A DNA stretch of 64,000 bases from Paenibacillus sp. N3.4. Its GTDB lineage: Bacteria > Bacillota > Bacilli > Paenibacillales > NBRC-103111. Of the stretch, positions 28,069 to 36,570 are shown in pieces. Every line of letters starts with the position of its first letter. The first letter of the stretch is position 1. Location of the stretch: NCBI RefSeq assembly GCF_008017805.1, contig NZ_VRTT01000006.1, forward strand, positions 1 to 64,000. The letters are read 5' to 3'. Position numbers and translations under genes: made by a program. Under the pieces are notes generated by a model. It did no database searches. It was not told the origin of the DNA and saw only the letters and a list, made by a program, of their open reading frames with translations.

Positions 28069-29367
28069 TTATTTTAGAGCCGCTTTTTGGGAAATGACTT
28101 CTTTCATAACCTGCTCAGCATCGAATAGCCCCTGTTCGACTGATTTTTTACCACGGAGAATTGCCTCCATTTCTTTACTTAAAACTGGCTCAAAAGCACT
28201 TGCATTAGGAATGCGAGAGAGGTAACGATCTGCCAATAATTGTTTTGGAGCTGCTGCCTGAGCAGGATTTACTTTTAAAAATTGCGCGTAGCTATCTAAT
28301 GTAGAAACACTTGTCCGCACAGGCAAATAGCCTGTTTGCTCCGCCCAGTATGCGCTATTTTCTTTGTTAAGTAAATATTTCATGTACATCCAAGCGCCAA
28401 GCTTCTGTGCATCGGTTCCTCCATGAAACATGGTGATGTTCGTACCTTGGACATAAGCAACCGACTTCTTGCCTTTAGGCAGGACAGCCGTTGACCACGA
28501 AAACTGATTTCCCACAGCTTTTCCAACGAATGGAATACCCGCAGATGAGCCAACATACATTGCGACATCACCACGTCCGAACGGAGTTGACATAAACTGA
28601 TCTTCTCCAGCCAAACGAGCAGTTCCGTCATGCATCATGTCGCTTACGAAAGCAACACCTTCTCTTCCTTCGGGAGAATTAAAAGCAGGCTGCTGCGTTT
28701 TAACATTATAAAACTCGCCCCCAGCTTGCAGCACATAGTTGTAAAGCTCCAAAAATACGGAATTTTCAAATCCAGTTCCGACGATTTTCCCTTTTCCATC
28801 AGCTTTCACCTTAGTCAGCGTCCTGGATGCTTCTCTCCATTCGTCCCACGTTGTCGGAATGTTGACATGGCTTTCATCAAGCATCGTTTTATTATAAAAC
28901 AGAACAGGTATGCTTTTGTTGAACGGAAGACTGTAGTAATTACCACCCCACTGATTTTCCTCACGAAATACAGGATAAATATCCTCCAGTTCCTGCTTTG
29001 TCCAACCTATCTTCGAATCTGTTATATACGGATTCAAATTTTCAACTATGCCAGCTTTAATCCACTCATCGTTCCAATCCGCATATGTTTGTGACAAAAT
29101 CGGAGACTGGTTCGACTTTCCTGCGGCCATTAATTTTTGGTGTAAGTCCGAATAATTACCTTGATTGACAAGTGTGACGTGAACATTAGACTTTTGTGTA
29201 TTGAAGTCAGTTGTCATCTTTTGCAACGATTTTTCCAAATCTCCGCTCATTGCATGCCAGAATGTAATTTCAACTGGTTGTTTTGACGTGTTTGAAATAC
29301 TGTCCTTCGAACATGCTGATAAACAAAGTAAAATGATGACTACGGTTAGGACAAAAAGCTTTTTCAT
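28069..29367 (-). CDS. Extracellular solute-binding lipoprotein, UgpB/sugar type
   Basis: A 432-residue lipoprotein with a lipobox LLCLSAC (Cys about residue 19). The mature N-terminus VEITFWHAMSGDLEKSL and YADWNDEWIKAG / GNYYSLPFNKSIPVLFYNKTML resemble family-1 binding proteins, in particular UgpB for glycerol-3-phosphate and its diesters. A glycerophosphate or oligosaccharide ligand is therefore likely. Start at 29367 (MKKLFVL); the GGAGG is 13 nt upstream, which is longer than usual. Encoded after the permeases and ATPase, which is an uncommon order for such operons. Confidence 0.88.
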   Translation of the reverse strand: MKKLFVLTVVIILLCLSACSKDSISNTSKQPVEITFWHAMSGDLEKSLQKMTTDFNTQKSNVHVTLVNQGNYSDLHQKLMAAGKSNQSPILSQTYADWNDEWIKAGIVENLNPYITDSKIGWTKQELEDIYPVFREENQWGGNYYSLPFNKSIPVLFYNKTMLDESHVNIPTTWDEWREASRTLTKVKADGKGKIVGTGFENSVFLELYNYVLQAGGEFYNVKTQQPAFNSPEGREGVAFVSDMMHDGTARLAGEDQFMSTPFGRGDVAMYVGSSAGIPFVGKAVGNQFSWSTAVLPKGKKSVAYVQGTNITMFHGGTDAQKLGAWMYMKYLLNKENSAYWAEQTGYLPVRTSVSTLDSYAQFLKVNPAQAAAPKQLLADRYLSRIPNASAFEPVLSKEMEAILRGKKSVEQGLFDAEQVMKEVISQKAALK

Positions 29368-29412
29368 GATGTTGTCAAATCCTCCGATAATGGGCAAGTG
29401 TGTATGCTTGAT

Positions 29413-30231
29413 TTAATTTTTCGATTGTCCTACTTGGGAAATGCCTTGAATAATATGTTTTTGGAGCCAAATATAAAGAACAATCATCGGTAGCACCGTT
29501 AATGTCGCGGCGGCCATCAAGAGCTCGTAAGAAGTACCCGTGTCTGTGCTGAACGCGAGCATCCCCGCTTGAATGGTTCGCATTTCCACCCTGTTGGTGA
29601 CAAGGATCGGCCACAAGTAGGCGTTCCAGCAAGCAATTGTTTTCATGATCAACAAAGTGGTAAGGATAGGAGTCGTGAGAGGAACCATAATTCGCCATAA
29701 GTAAAAAAATGGTCTGATTCCATCGACACGGGCGGCATGATAATACTCAGAGGGTACAGACGAGAAGTGCTGGACAAGCAAGAACACAGAAAAAGCATTC
29801 GTCATCCACGGAATTATGAGCGCTTCATAATGATCGATCCACCCTAGATGGGAAATCGTCATGTAGTTAGGAATAAGCAGCAGTTCTTCGGGAACCATCA
29901 TCGTGCCAATCATCAGCGCAAACAGTATTTTTTTACCGTAAAATTGCAGCCTAGAGAATGCAAACGCCGCCAAAGTCGTGATTAGCATTCCACCTAGTGT
30001 ACTCGTTACTACGATGAACACACTATTGGCCAAAAATCTCAGGAAGGGGATCGCATTCCAAACTGTAACATAATTGCTCCATTCCAAATGAGTGGGCAGC
30101 CAAGTGAGCAGCATCGCTTCTCTGCTCGATTTCAGCGAAGTTGCAATCATCCAAATGAAAGGCATCAACATGATGATACCGCCTATGTACAATATGGTGT
30201 CGATCAGCCAACCCCCAGCCTTATCTCTCAT
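29413..30231 (-). CDS. Sugar-type ABC importer permease, UgpE/MalG family
   Basis: A 272-residue permease with six hydrophobic segments and the EAA loop (EYYHAARVDGIRPFFYLWRI, about residues 160-180) in the last third. Beginning MRDKAGGWLIDTILYIGG. It forms the membrane pore with the disrupted UgpA/MalF-type permease upstream. The reading frame is intact. Confidence 0.9.
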   Translation of the reverse strand: MRDKAGGWLIDTILYIGGIIMLMPFIWMIATSLKSSREAMLLTWLPTHLEWSNYVTVWNAIPFLRFLANSVFIVVTSTLGGMLITTLAAFAFSRLQFYGKKILFALMIGTMMVPEELLLIPNYMTISHLGWIDHYEALIIPWMTNAFSVFLLVQHFSSVPSEYYHAARVDGIRPFFYLWRIMVPLTTPILTTLLIMKTIACWNAYLWPILVTNRVEMRTIQAGMLAFSTDTGTSYELLMAAATLTVLPMIVLYIWLQKHIIQGISQVGQSKN

Positions 30232-30276
30232 CCCGCTTCATACTTCCTCTCAAATGTTACACTTCATCAATAAGAC

Positions 30277-31160
30277 CTACTGTTTCCTGCGAAAAATCCA
30301 TAATTGAACCATCGTTAAACCAAAAGTAATAACGAACAATACATATGCTGCCGCAGAAGCTATTCCATACTCCGATTCGCCATAAAATTTTCTAAATATG
30401 TAGAACACAACGGTCATTGCACTATCCATCGGCCCCGCTTTACCGCCATACAAAGCATAGACCTCATCAAATGTTTTGAATGCGTGAAGCATCGAAATGA
30501 TGACAACGTAAAGAAGTGTTGGAGCCAATAACGGGAGTGTCACCCGAGTAAATCGCCGCCATCTTGTCACGCCGTCCACCCTCGCAGCCTTGTCATACTG
30601 AGGATGAATACTCTGTAATCCCACCCAAAAAAGAACAATATTATAGCCCAAACTGCGCCATATACTAAACATAATTAATGATGGAAGCGCCCATTGTGGT
30701 GTGGTGAGCCAGCCTATAGGCGAAATTCCGATCCAACCAAGCATCGCGTTGAGCACGCCATATTCCGTATGAAATATCCAACGCCATGTCATCGAAACTG
30801 CAATGACCGATGTAACGAGCGGAAGGAAATAAGCCGTTTGAATGAAACGGCGCATATGAAGCCGAGTATGTAAGCCATATGCGATGCCAAGCGAAGTAAA
30901 ATCGATAAAGGTACGACAGTTATCACGATCACGAGCGTATTCTTCAAAGCATATATAAATTCAGGGTCTTGCAGGACGTAGATGAAATTATGAATCCCAC
31001 GTTTGTATACGATGTCTTTGTAAAAATCGTAATGAACATACAGACTTACATCAAATGACTGAAAGATTGGATAAACGCAAAACACAGCTATGACGAGAAA
31101 AGCGGGAAATAAGTACAACCATGCATGTAAAGTGCTGCGCCAAGTCGGTTTCTCGTTCAC
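30277..31160 (-). pseudogene. Sugar-type ABC importer permease, UgpA/MalF family, one-base frameshift
   Basis: One gene broken in two frames. The first part (GTG at 31160) runs MNEKPTWRSTLHAWLYLFPAF and then, after about residue 88 (VVPLSILL), leaves the family pattern. From the other frame the expected sequence resumes: SLGIAYGLHTRLHMRRF, IQTAYFLPLVTS, and later the EAA loop DKAARVDGVTRWRRF. Inserting one base near 30898-30906, where the sequence reads GATTTTACTT, restores a ~294-residue permease with six segments. The GTG overlaps the ATPase stop as GTGA. If real, the importer lacks one of its two membrane subunits; a sequencing slip in the T run is an equally good explanation. Confidence 0.88.
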
Positions 31161-32191
31161 AAGCTCACACCTGTAAATCGCATTTCAACAAGTGATGGCC
31201 ATTCATTTAGCCGCTGTCCCGTTTTCGCATCAAACCAATGTAAGCGATCCTCTCGCACTCTAAGATGAACCTCTTGTCCTACGCGAATGTTTGCATCTCG
31301 TGAAACGATAACTCTGAATGTAAACTCAGCACAACGCACTTTGAGTAAAAAGTCCCGTCCTGTCATTTCCATAGAAATCACAAGACCAGATAGAAACGCT
31401 TCGTCAGGCTCACAAACTAGCCAATCTTCCGGCCTTATGCCTATTATGAACTGTTCAGATTGGACTTGAAGCAAGTTCATGGGAGGATGACCGACAAACT
31501 CGGCCACTCCTCGATTTTGGGGATGATCATATAATTGCTGCGGCGTACCAAATTGCAAAAGTCGCCCCTTAGACATGAGCATGACGTAATCCGAAATACT
31601 CAACGCCTCTTCTTGGTCATGAGTCACAAATAAAGTCGTGATGCCGAAGCGTTGCTGGATTTGACGGAGCTCTTCGCGCAATTCCAACCGAAGTTTAGCA
31701 TCCACATTCGAAAACGGCTCATCAAGCAGAAGCAGCTTCGGCTGTTTAACAAGCGCACGTGCTATAGCTGCTCGTTGCTGCTGTCCACCCGATAGTTGCC
31801 TCGGCTTACGGTCAAGCAAATGCTTAATTTGCAGTATGTCTGCGAGATCGTCAATGCGCTGCTTTTTATCTGATTTAGACCACTTCTTCATCGTCAAGGG
31901 GAAGCCAATATTCTCGTATACAGTCATATGCGGGTAAAGAGAATAATTCTGAAACACCATACCGATTTCACGCTGCTCCGTTTTTATCGGATTCATGAGT
32001 TGTCCATCAAATCTGATTTCACCTGACAATGGTTGAATCAATCCCGCTAATGCAAGCAATGTCGTGCTTTTGCCGCACCCGCTTGGGCCAAGCAGCGAAA
32101 CCAGAGCACCGCTTGGAATCGTCGCGGTGAGTTGATCGATAACAAGTTCATTGACATATGCTATATTTAATTGATCTATTTGAATCTCCAG
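31157..32191 (-). CDS. Sugar-type ABC importer ATPase, MalK/UgpC family, unusual start
   Basis: A MalK-type ATPase: Walker A GPSGCGKST, signature LSGGQQQR, Walker B LLLLDEPFSNVDA, H-loop VTHD and a C-terminal OB-like regulatory part (about residues 230-344). The open frame reaches back to a stop just before AAC ATA CTG GAG ATT CAA with no ATG, GTG or TTG before the Walker A region. The best start is CTG at 32191, 7 nt after GAGGTG, giving 344 residues; a damaged ATG (ATA at 32194) is the other possibility. First gene of the importer operon. A TTG at 32059 lies within the Walker A region and cannot be the true start. Confidence 0.82.
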   Translation of the reverse strand: MEIQIDQLNIAYVNELVIDQLTATIPSGALVSLLGPSGCGKSTTLLALAGLIQPLSGEIRFDGQLMNPIKTEQREIGMVFQNYSLYPHMTVYENIGFPLTMKKWSKSDKKQRIDDLADILQIKHLLDRKPRQLSGGQQQRAAIARALVKQPKLLLLDEPFSNVDAKLRLELREELRQIQQRFGITTLFVTHDQEEALSISDYVMLMSKGRLLQFGTPQQLYDHPQNRGVAEFVGHPPMNLLQVQSEQFIIGIRPEDWLVCEPDEAFLSGLVISMEMTGRDFLLKVRCAEFTFRVIVSRDANIRVGQEVHLRVREDRLHWFDAKTGQRLNEWPSLVEMRFTGVSL

Positions 32192-32654
32192 TATGTTTCA
32201 CCTCAGGTTGCCGTCTAAATTCGACTTAATTCCCGAAAATTTTATTATTATCCTATTATATCTAACACGCAAGGTTATGGATATACTGGCTTTAATCATT
32301 TTCAAAATAAATAAAGAGCCTGCAATTTATGCAAGCTCTGATTTTCATATTATGAACAGAATCGAAATGCCATTCCAAATTAACACCAGACTAATAATAT
32401 CGATGTTCTAATAATTCCATATTGCTTCCAAGCAAGATGTTCCCTGCGACCTTCACAGAACTCGTGGGACAATGGTAGACGGTATCCTTCTATTTATAAC
32501 CGAAATAAACATTCAAATGCACAATATTCACGCGAACATCTAATCATGCGCATTTGGTTCAGTATCAATTGAATTCCACATCTCAGCAGGAGTGTATAAA
32601 TATGTGATGGGCATAAGCTTCAGCGATATCTTCCTTACTGTCTTTCATTTAAGA
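32192..32654. other. Non-coding interval between importer operon and small-gene island
   Basis: About 460 AT-rich bp. The only clear element is a hairpin at 32315-32339 described separately. The promoter of the importer operon should lie here, but I could not pick a convincing -35/-10 pair. Confidence 0.5.
32305..32339 (-). terminator. Terminator facing the small-gene island
   Basis: AGAGCCTGCA (32315-32324) pairs with TGCAAGCTCT (32330-32339) with one mismatch; the minus-strand continuation is T-rich. It would stop transcripts from the island at 32655 and above before the importer operon. Confidence 0.55.
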
Positions 32655-33230
32655 TCAGTCACTTCCCATTGTAATGAGGAATAGTTCAAAGTCCTTGTTA
32701 ATATCAGTTTTGATGAGTTGGCAACCCTTTTCTTCGTATTCTATTACGTCTAAATTGGTTTTGGCCAGACTAAAATGTTTCAGAATTAAGAAACTGGACA
32801 AAGGGAAGTCATGTGCATTCCAACATTTTTTAAACCCTACAATGCCATGCGTTTTAATGAGTATATCCAATTCTTTTACAACAACACTTACAAAATCAAT
32901 AATGTTACAATCTGCATCTATCTCCAGCTTTGGCTCAAGTTTAAGATCAATATCCCTGTATGTTACAACTTTAATATGTAAAGTTCCTTCGCTTTGTCTC
33001 GTTAACGTCCATTGCGTACCAGATGGCTCTGCGTACCATTCAAAGGTGTTGGATGTTTTCAGTTCATCGTCAGGTACACAACTTGGAATTACACTTACCA
33101 ATGCGTCTAAAAAATCGTTCAATGCATTTGTAATATAACTTGTTGTAAAGTAACAGGTATTTCCATCTTTTTCAATGAAACCATCAGCCCATCCTAATCC
33201 AGATAACCTATATTCAAAATTCAATTCCAT
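32655..33230 (-). CDS. Unrecognised 191-residue protein, immunity-like island
   Basis: No family recognised. The protein is acidic, soluble and beta-rich in character, MELNFEYRLSGLGWADGF with a later WYAEPSGTQWTLTR. It is the last of a row of five same-strand small genes with spacings of 30-90 bp. Size, composition and arrangement resemble immunity-protein islands downstream of polymorphic toxins; that reading is inference. AGGGAGAGGG stands right before the start. Confidence 0.65.
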   Translation of the reverse strand: MELNFEYRLSGLGWADGFIEKDGNTCYFTTSYITNALNDFLDALVSVIPSCVPDDELKTSNTFEWYAEPSGTQWTLTRQSEGTLHIKVVTYRDIDLKLEPKLEIDADCNIIDFVSVVVKELDILIKTHGIVGFKKCWNAHDFPLSSFLILKHFSLAKTNLDVIEYEEKGCQLIKTDINKDFELFLITMGSD

Positions 33231-33259
33231 CCCTCTCCCTAATGAAATCCAAGTTTTAT

Positions 33260-33775
33260 TTAGTCAGTATCCGTTATACAAACCAGCCAAAGCCTACTCT
33301 TGTGTTCATCAAAAACAATCCAAGTAAAATCCCAAGCAATATCAAAGAACCAGTCGCTCCACGCTTTGTTCGTTGTAAAAACAAATGATTCCTTGTATCT
33401 ATCTTCAAAAATAAAGTTACTTAAAATAGAGGTAATGTTTTTAGCTTCTTTTGAACTTCCTTCGAAGCTTCTATATGCGCCACCAGTACAGAGCTTTGAG
33501 GCAATCTCACCATCTAAAGTAAAAGCGCTGCTTCTGTTGAATACAGTCTCTTTATGAAAAGGAGCGATTACCTTCAACTGTGGTAATGCAGAAACAATAT
33601 CGTAAGAAGACAGTAGATTCTCAAAATACCTTGTAAATTCACTCTCAATAATCGGCAACGTGTCGAACACATCAGTGTTATTTACCTGAAAACAAGAGAG
33701 AATTACACCACCATTAACATGAGTATAACTAAGTGACCGAATTATTTCGTCAACAATAGCTGAATCGAGACTCAT
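33260..33775 (-). CDS. Unrecognised 171-residue protein, immunity-like island
   Basis: No family recognised. Soluble, with a tryptophan-rich end (AWSDWFFDIAWDFTWIVFDE). AAAGGAGAG lies ~45 nt before the ATG, further than normal, so the start is uncertain. Same strand and style as its neighbours. The Trp/acidic C-terminus is the kind of surface seen in immunity proteins, but this is weak evidence. Confidence 0.6.
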   Translation of the reverse strand: MSLDSAIVDEIIRSLSYTHVNGGVILSCFQVNNTDVFDTLPIIESEFTRYFENLLSSYDIVSALPQLKVIAPFHKETVFNRSSAFTLDGEIASKLCTGGAYRSFEGSSKEAKNITSILSNFIFEDRYKESFVFTTNKAWSDWFFDIAWDFTWIVFDEHKSRLWLVCITDTD

Positions 33776-33845
33776 AAGTTTAAATGTATTATGCTGCTAT
33801 AAAATTAACGCTCTCCTTTAACATTAAAATTGCTCCTTCATGGAA

Positions 33846-34253
33846 CTAGTCCCACCATGCGTACAAATATTCATCCGTTTCAAGTTCATCTGCTTTTACA
33901 CAGAACGCGATGAAATCTTGTTTCAACTGTTGAGTTATATGTTTCTTTGGTACAAAAAGCGCATCTAAAGACACTCTATAATCTATACGCAAAGGGCTAG
34001 TGACATAACCCTTAGCCATTACGTGAGGGAATCGAGCCATGAATCCATATATCTGTTCTATGCTAGGGGAACTATTGTGGCTCTCAATTGGATCAATAAA
34101 TTTATTTTCAATTAATTGTTTTAAGATGCTAACATCAATGAAATCGAATCGTCTAATACTTCCTGAACCCCTTTTAAAAATCCATTCACCAGAAATTCCT
34201 AACAGCTTATCCCTGTTTTCATAATTCATGTTGAAGCTGAAATCACCCATCAT
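33846..34253 (-). CDS. Unrecognised 135-residue protein, immunity-like island
   Basis: No family recognised. Start at 34253 (MMGDFSFN) has GGAGG 5 nt upstream, and a second ATG follows directly; a longer frame to 34328 would overlap the preceding gene. The sequence is soluble, with SGEWIFKRGSGSIRRFDF and an acidic C-terminus ending YLYAWWD. Gap of ~60 bp to the upstream gene. Confidence 0.6.
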   Translation of the reverse strand: MMGDFSFNMNYENRDKLLGISGEWIFKRGSGSIRRFDFIDVSILKQLIENKFIDPIESHNSSPSIEQIYGFMARFPHVMAKGYVTSPLRIDYRVSLDALFVPKKHITQQLKQDFIAFCVKADELETDEYLYAWWD

Positions 34254-34311
34254 TACTTCCTCCAAGTAAATCAAATCTACGTTTTGTGAAATATCAACTA
34301 AAACAAAACTA

Positions 34312-34698
34312 TTAAATCCCAATATCATATAACTTCACATTAGGGCTTTGAATTTTAATATTTGAGCCAATTTGATAAGGTAAGCCTTCTGTCTCAATTG
34401 GTACTATACTATGACCAAGGCGCAAAACTGTGTAACCATCTTCATCTACAGATTCCAACGTGCCATAAAGGGAAACCAATTCCCCCATTGCTTCAATCTT
34501 ATTTAGATTACTTTCAATTTTCACAATATCTTCTACCCACTTTAGAATACCTTGTATATCGATTTCTACAAAATATTCCTTATTCGGTATTGGTCTATTA
34601 CCAATATATGTGGCAATGCCTTCACCATATGGAGAATCAAATCTTACAATGAATCCTTCATCAACTTCTTTATCTATAGTTATTATGCAAACTTTCAT
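34312..34698 (-). CDS. Unrecognised 128-residue protein, immunity-like island
   Basis: No family recognised. Start at 34698 (MKVCIITI) with AGGTGAT about 7 nt upstream; an in-frame ATG 12 bases earlier has no site. The middle is helical (ILKWVEDIVKIESNLNKIEAM) between two beta-rich ends. No signal peptide or membrane segment. Confidence 0.6.
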   Translation of the reverse strand: MKVCIITIDKEVDEGFIVRFDSPYGEGIATYIGNRPIPNKEYFVEIDIQGILKWVEDIVKIESNLNKIEAMGELVSLYGTLESVDEDGYTVLRLGHSIVPIETEGLPYQIGSNIKIQSPNVKLYDIGI

Positions 34699-34738
34699 GG
34701 AGGTTATCACCTATTTTTCATCAAAATTGCTCTTTTGT

Positions 34739-35047
34739 TTAGTCACCTGCAACGTGAATCTGTTCAACGTTTGGATTGCTAAGGAAACTAATAAGTAGTT
34801 TCAATTCTTCAAGCATCTGTTCATCACGAACAAATAACTTTATTTGCTCCAAACAATATATAAATTCGTTAATACCTGCTCTGTCAAAGGTAATGTCTGT
34901 TTTGTAGTAGTCCCTTAGTTCTCTTAACAATTGGTAACTCGCCCACTGGTTGTTCTCAATATACATCGCCTCATGCAAGGTATATGATATATTAATAACT
35001 CCTAACTGTTCCCTCTGCCTTCCGTACAAAACTACATCTAATCCCAT
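34739..35047 (-). CDS. Unrecognised 102-residue protein, immunity-like island
   Basis: No family recognised. Starts MGLDVVLYGRQREQLG, followed by helices with YQLLRELRDYYKTDITFD and a leucine-rich C-terminal half. GGAG lies 9 nt before the ATG. The opening (start, DVxLYGR/K, then a histidine in SYTLHEA) recalls small bacterial proteins of unknown role often found beside toxin islands, which I recall only vaguely. Confidence 0.6.
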   Translation of the reverse strand: MGLDVVLYGRQREQLGVINISYTLHEAMYIENNQWASYQLLRELRDYYKTDITFDRAGINEFIYCLEQIKLFVRDEQMLEELKLLISFLSNPNVEQIHVAGD

Positions 35048-35085
35048 CTACAACAACTCCAACTATAGAATCGTCCTATTAATTA

Positions 35086-35364
35086 CTAAGCTAGTTGAAC
35101 TGCTATGAATTCCTTAGCAACAACATATGAATCCCCAAATATAAAAACTCTATATTCATCATTCTTAACACTTCTAGATGGCAATAATAATATTTTTAAG
35201 CCAAAACTTTCTAACACCCTAACATACTCCTTAACCAGACACTCTGGGGCTTTGACAAGTAATCCTGTATTAAACGATAACAGCCAATCTATCTTCCCAT
35301 TAATACAAGTACCGAAGGGTATTAAACCACTTGTATTATCTCTATGTGCTAAATAAAATCGAAA
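35086..35364 (-). pseudogene. Headless reading frame in the small-gene island
   Basis: On the minus strand 35364-35086 is open for about 90 codons, beginning just after a stop and lacking any ATG/GTG/TTG near its 5' end. It contains FYLAHRDNTSGLIPFG, then GLLVKAPECLVKEYVRVLES and ends with YVVAKEFIAVQLA. Codon usage and composition look coding. It is probably a decayed gene that has lost its 5' part. I do not recognise the family. Confidence 0.5.
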
Positions 35365-35968
35365 TTAATAATCCCCCACCTAATATTACATTAATTAGAA
35401 GAAACATCTAAAATACATTTCTTTGCAGTGTAACTCACCTCAGATTTTGTTTAAAAGCTCAATTACATCCCATAAATATCATACCATATTATTACAATTA
35501 CCCTTAGGATATTTCATTGATTTAGCTAAGATGATTGACTTCTGAATAAGGCAAAAGGACTGCTCTATTCAGTTTTTAATACATTAGATAATAAATTATC
35601 AAATATAGAATTATCTAATGGTTGATTCCTTTAATGTACTCAAATACGTTAGATAATTAATATTAAAAATTAGAAATGCAAATAAAAGCCTTATTTCATC
35701 CGATAAGGAGATCAAAAGATTTTTCGAATTTAAACTCTTTCTAAATGTTAAATAACTTTTCTGAGTAACATTCTTTGAAAAAGAAGAAACGACTGGAGGC
35801 ATGTGGGTGACTGGTTTGAACTTACTTCCGTTGCCAAGAGAACTTCATAATTATTTATTAAAATAAAGGTAATCATCCCGCCGCTTATACCCTCCGAGCG
35901 GTTATTTGCGTTGTAAAAAGAAACCGCCAAGCGATAGTCGCAAGGCGGTTGGTTTAGAGAAATATAGC
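35365..35968. other. AT-rich non-coding interval with two hairpins
   Basis: About 600 bp with no gene I can support. A short hairpin CCGCT/AGCGG (35881-35901) and the terminator at 35922-35950 stand at one end. Repeats of TTAGATAATTA-like character occur around 35580-35660. Confidence 0.5.
35915..35950 (-). terminator. Strong terminator hairpin in the small-gene island
   Basis: AACCGCC-AA-GCGA-TAG-TCGC-AA-GGCGGTT (35922-35950) is a near-perfect stem; on the minus strand it is followed by TCTTTTT. It lies 19 bp after the stop of the gene at 35969. Confidence 0.8.
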
Positions 35969-36211
35969 TTATTGGGTTCCTTGAGCTATTATACCACCAG
36001 AAAAAGGGTCAATTTCAACCCAGTGTAGTTTAAAATCAGCTCTCCAATACTCTTTTTTAGTATTGTAGTTATGATATGCTCTTAAGTAAACTTTACTATC
36101 ATGTTCACTTTTGCTTAATACTGATCTTGCTTTTTCAATAGCTTCCTTACTATCGATTTGCCAATCATTAAAGTCAATCTTCCCCGGATTAACTCTATCT
36201 TCACTACCCAA
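35969..36211 (-). CDS. Short PepSY-like C-terminal fragment or small gene
   Basis: An 80-codon frame from a TTG at 36211 without a visible ribosome-binding site. The end (YWRADFKLHWVEIDPFSGGIIAQ) resembles the last strand pair of PepSY-type domains. The frame is open for a further 19 codons upstream, back to a stop inside the end of the preceding gene, in a different frame. It may be a truncated gene or the C-terminal half of that neighbour after a frameshift. Confidence 0.45.
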   Translation of the reverse strand: MGSEDRVNPGKIDFNDWQIDSKEAIEKARSVLSKSEHDSKVYLRAYHNYNTKKEYWRADFKLHWVEIDPFSGGIIAQGTQ

Positions 36212-36246
36212 ACATTCTATCTGATTCAGAATATGCTTTTCAGTAT

Positions 36247-36558
36247 TTATTTGTAAACTGAAAAATCAAAAGATTTATTTGATTGTTGAGTCTCCACAAA
36301 TGTTATTCTTACATCTCCTTCCTCTAAACTATTAAGTGACATAGTAATTTCACCTATATTGTAAGTGTTATTTTTGCCTACATACTTATCAACATAACTC
36401 TTAGAAAAATAAATTAGTTCTTTTGCTGTCCTTAATTCGTTTGGGACAGCCACGTTCAAATTCTTGGAACATCTAAATCTTTGAAAAGCTACCATTGAAG
36501 CAATTATTACTACAATTATAAGCAATACCACTCCAAACCATCTAACTCTCGTTCTCAA
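36247..36558 (-). CDS. Unrecognised small membrane-anchored protein
   Basis: A 103-residue protein with one N-terminal membrane segment (VVLLIIVVIIASMVAF, about residues 10-25) and a short hydrophilic domain outside or inside. No family recognised. It follows the 218-residue gene after 12 bp, so the two are likely co-translated. No lipobox. Confidence 0.6.
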   Translation of the reverse strand: MRTRVRWFGVVLLIIVVIIASMVAFQRFRCSKNLNVAVPNELRTAKELIYFSKSYVDKYVGKNNTYNIGEITMSLNSLEEGDVRITFVETQQSNKSFDFSVYK

Positions 36559-36570
36559 GTTTCATCACCA

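Noticed and set aside
31287..31469. Plus-strand frame opposite the MalK-type ATPase
   Set aside because: Antisense to a conserved domain, no supporting signals.
35748..35930. Minus-strand frame reading NNRSEGISGGMITFILINN
   Set aside because: It covers the hairpin region and ends without similarity to a known peptide; no hydrophobic toxin-like segment or ribosome site, so not called as a type I toxin.
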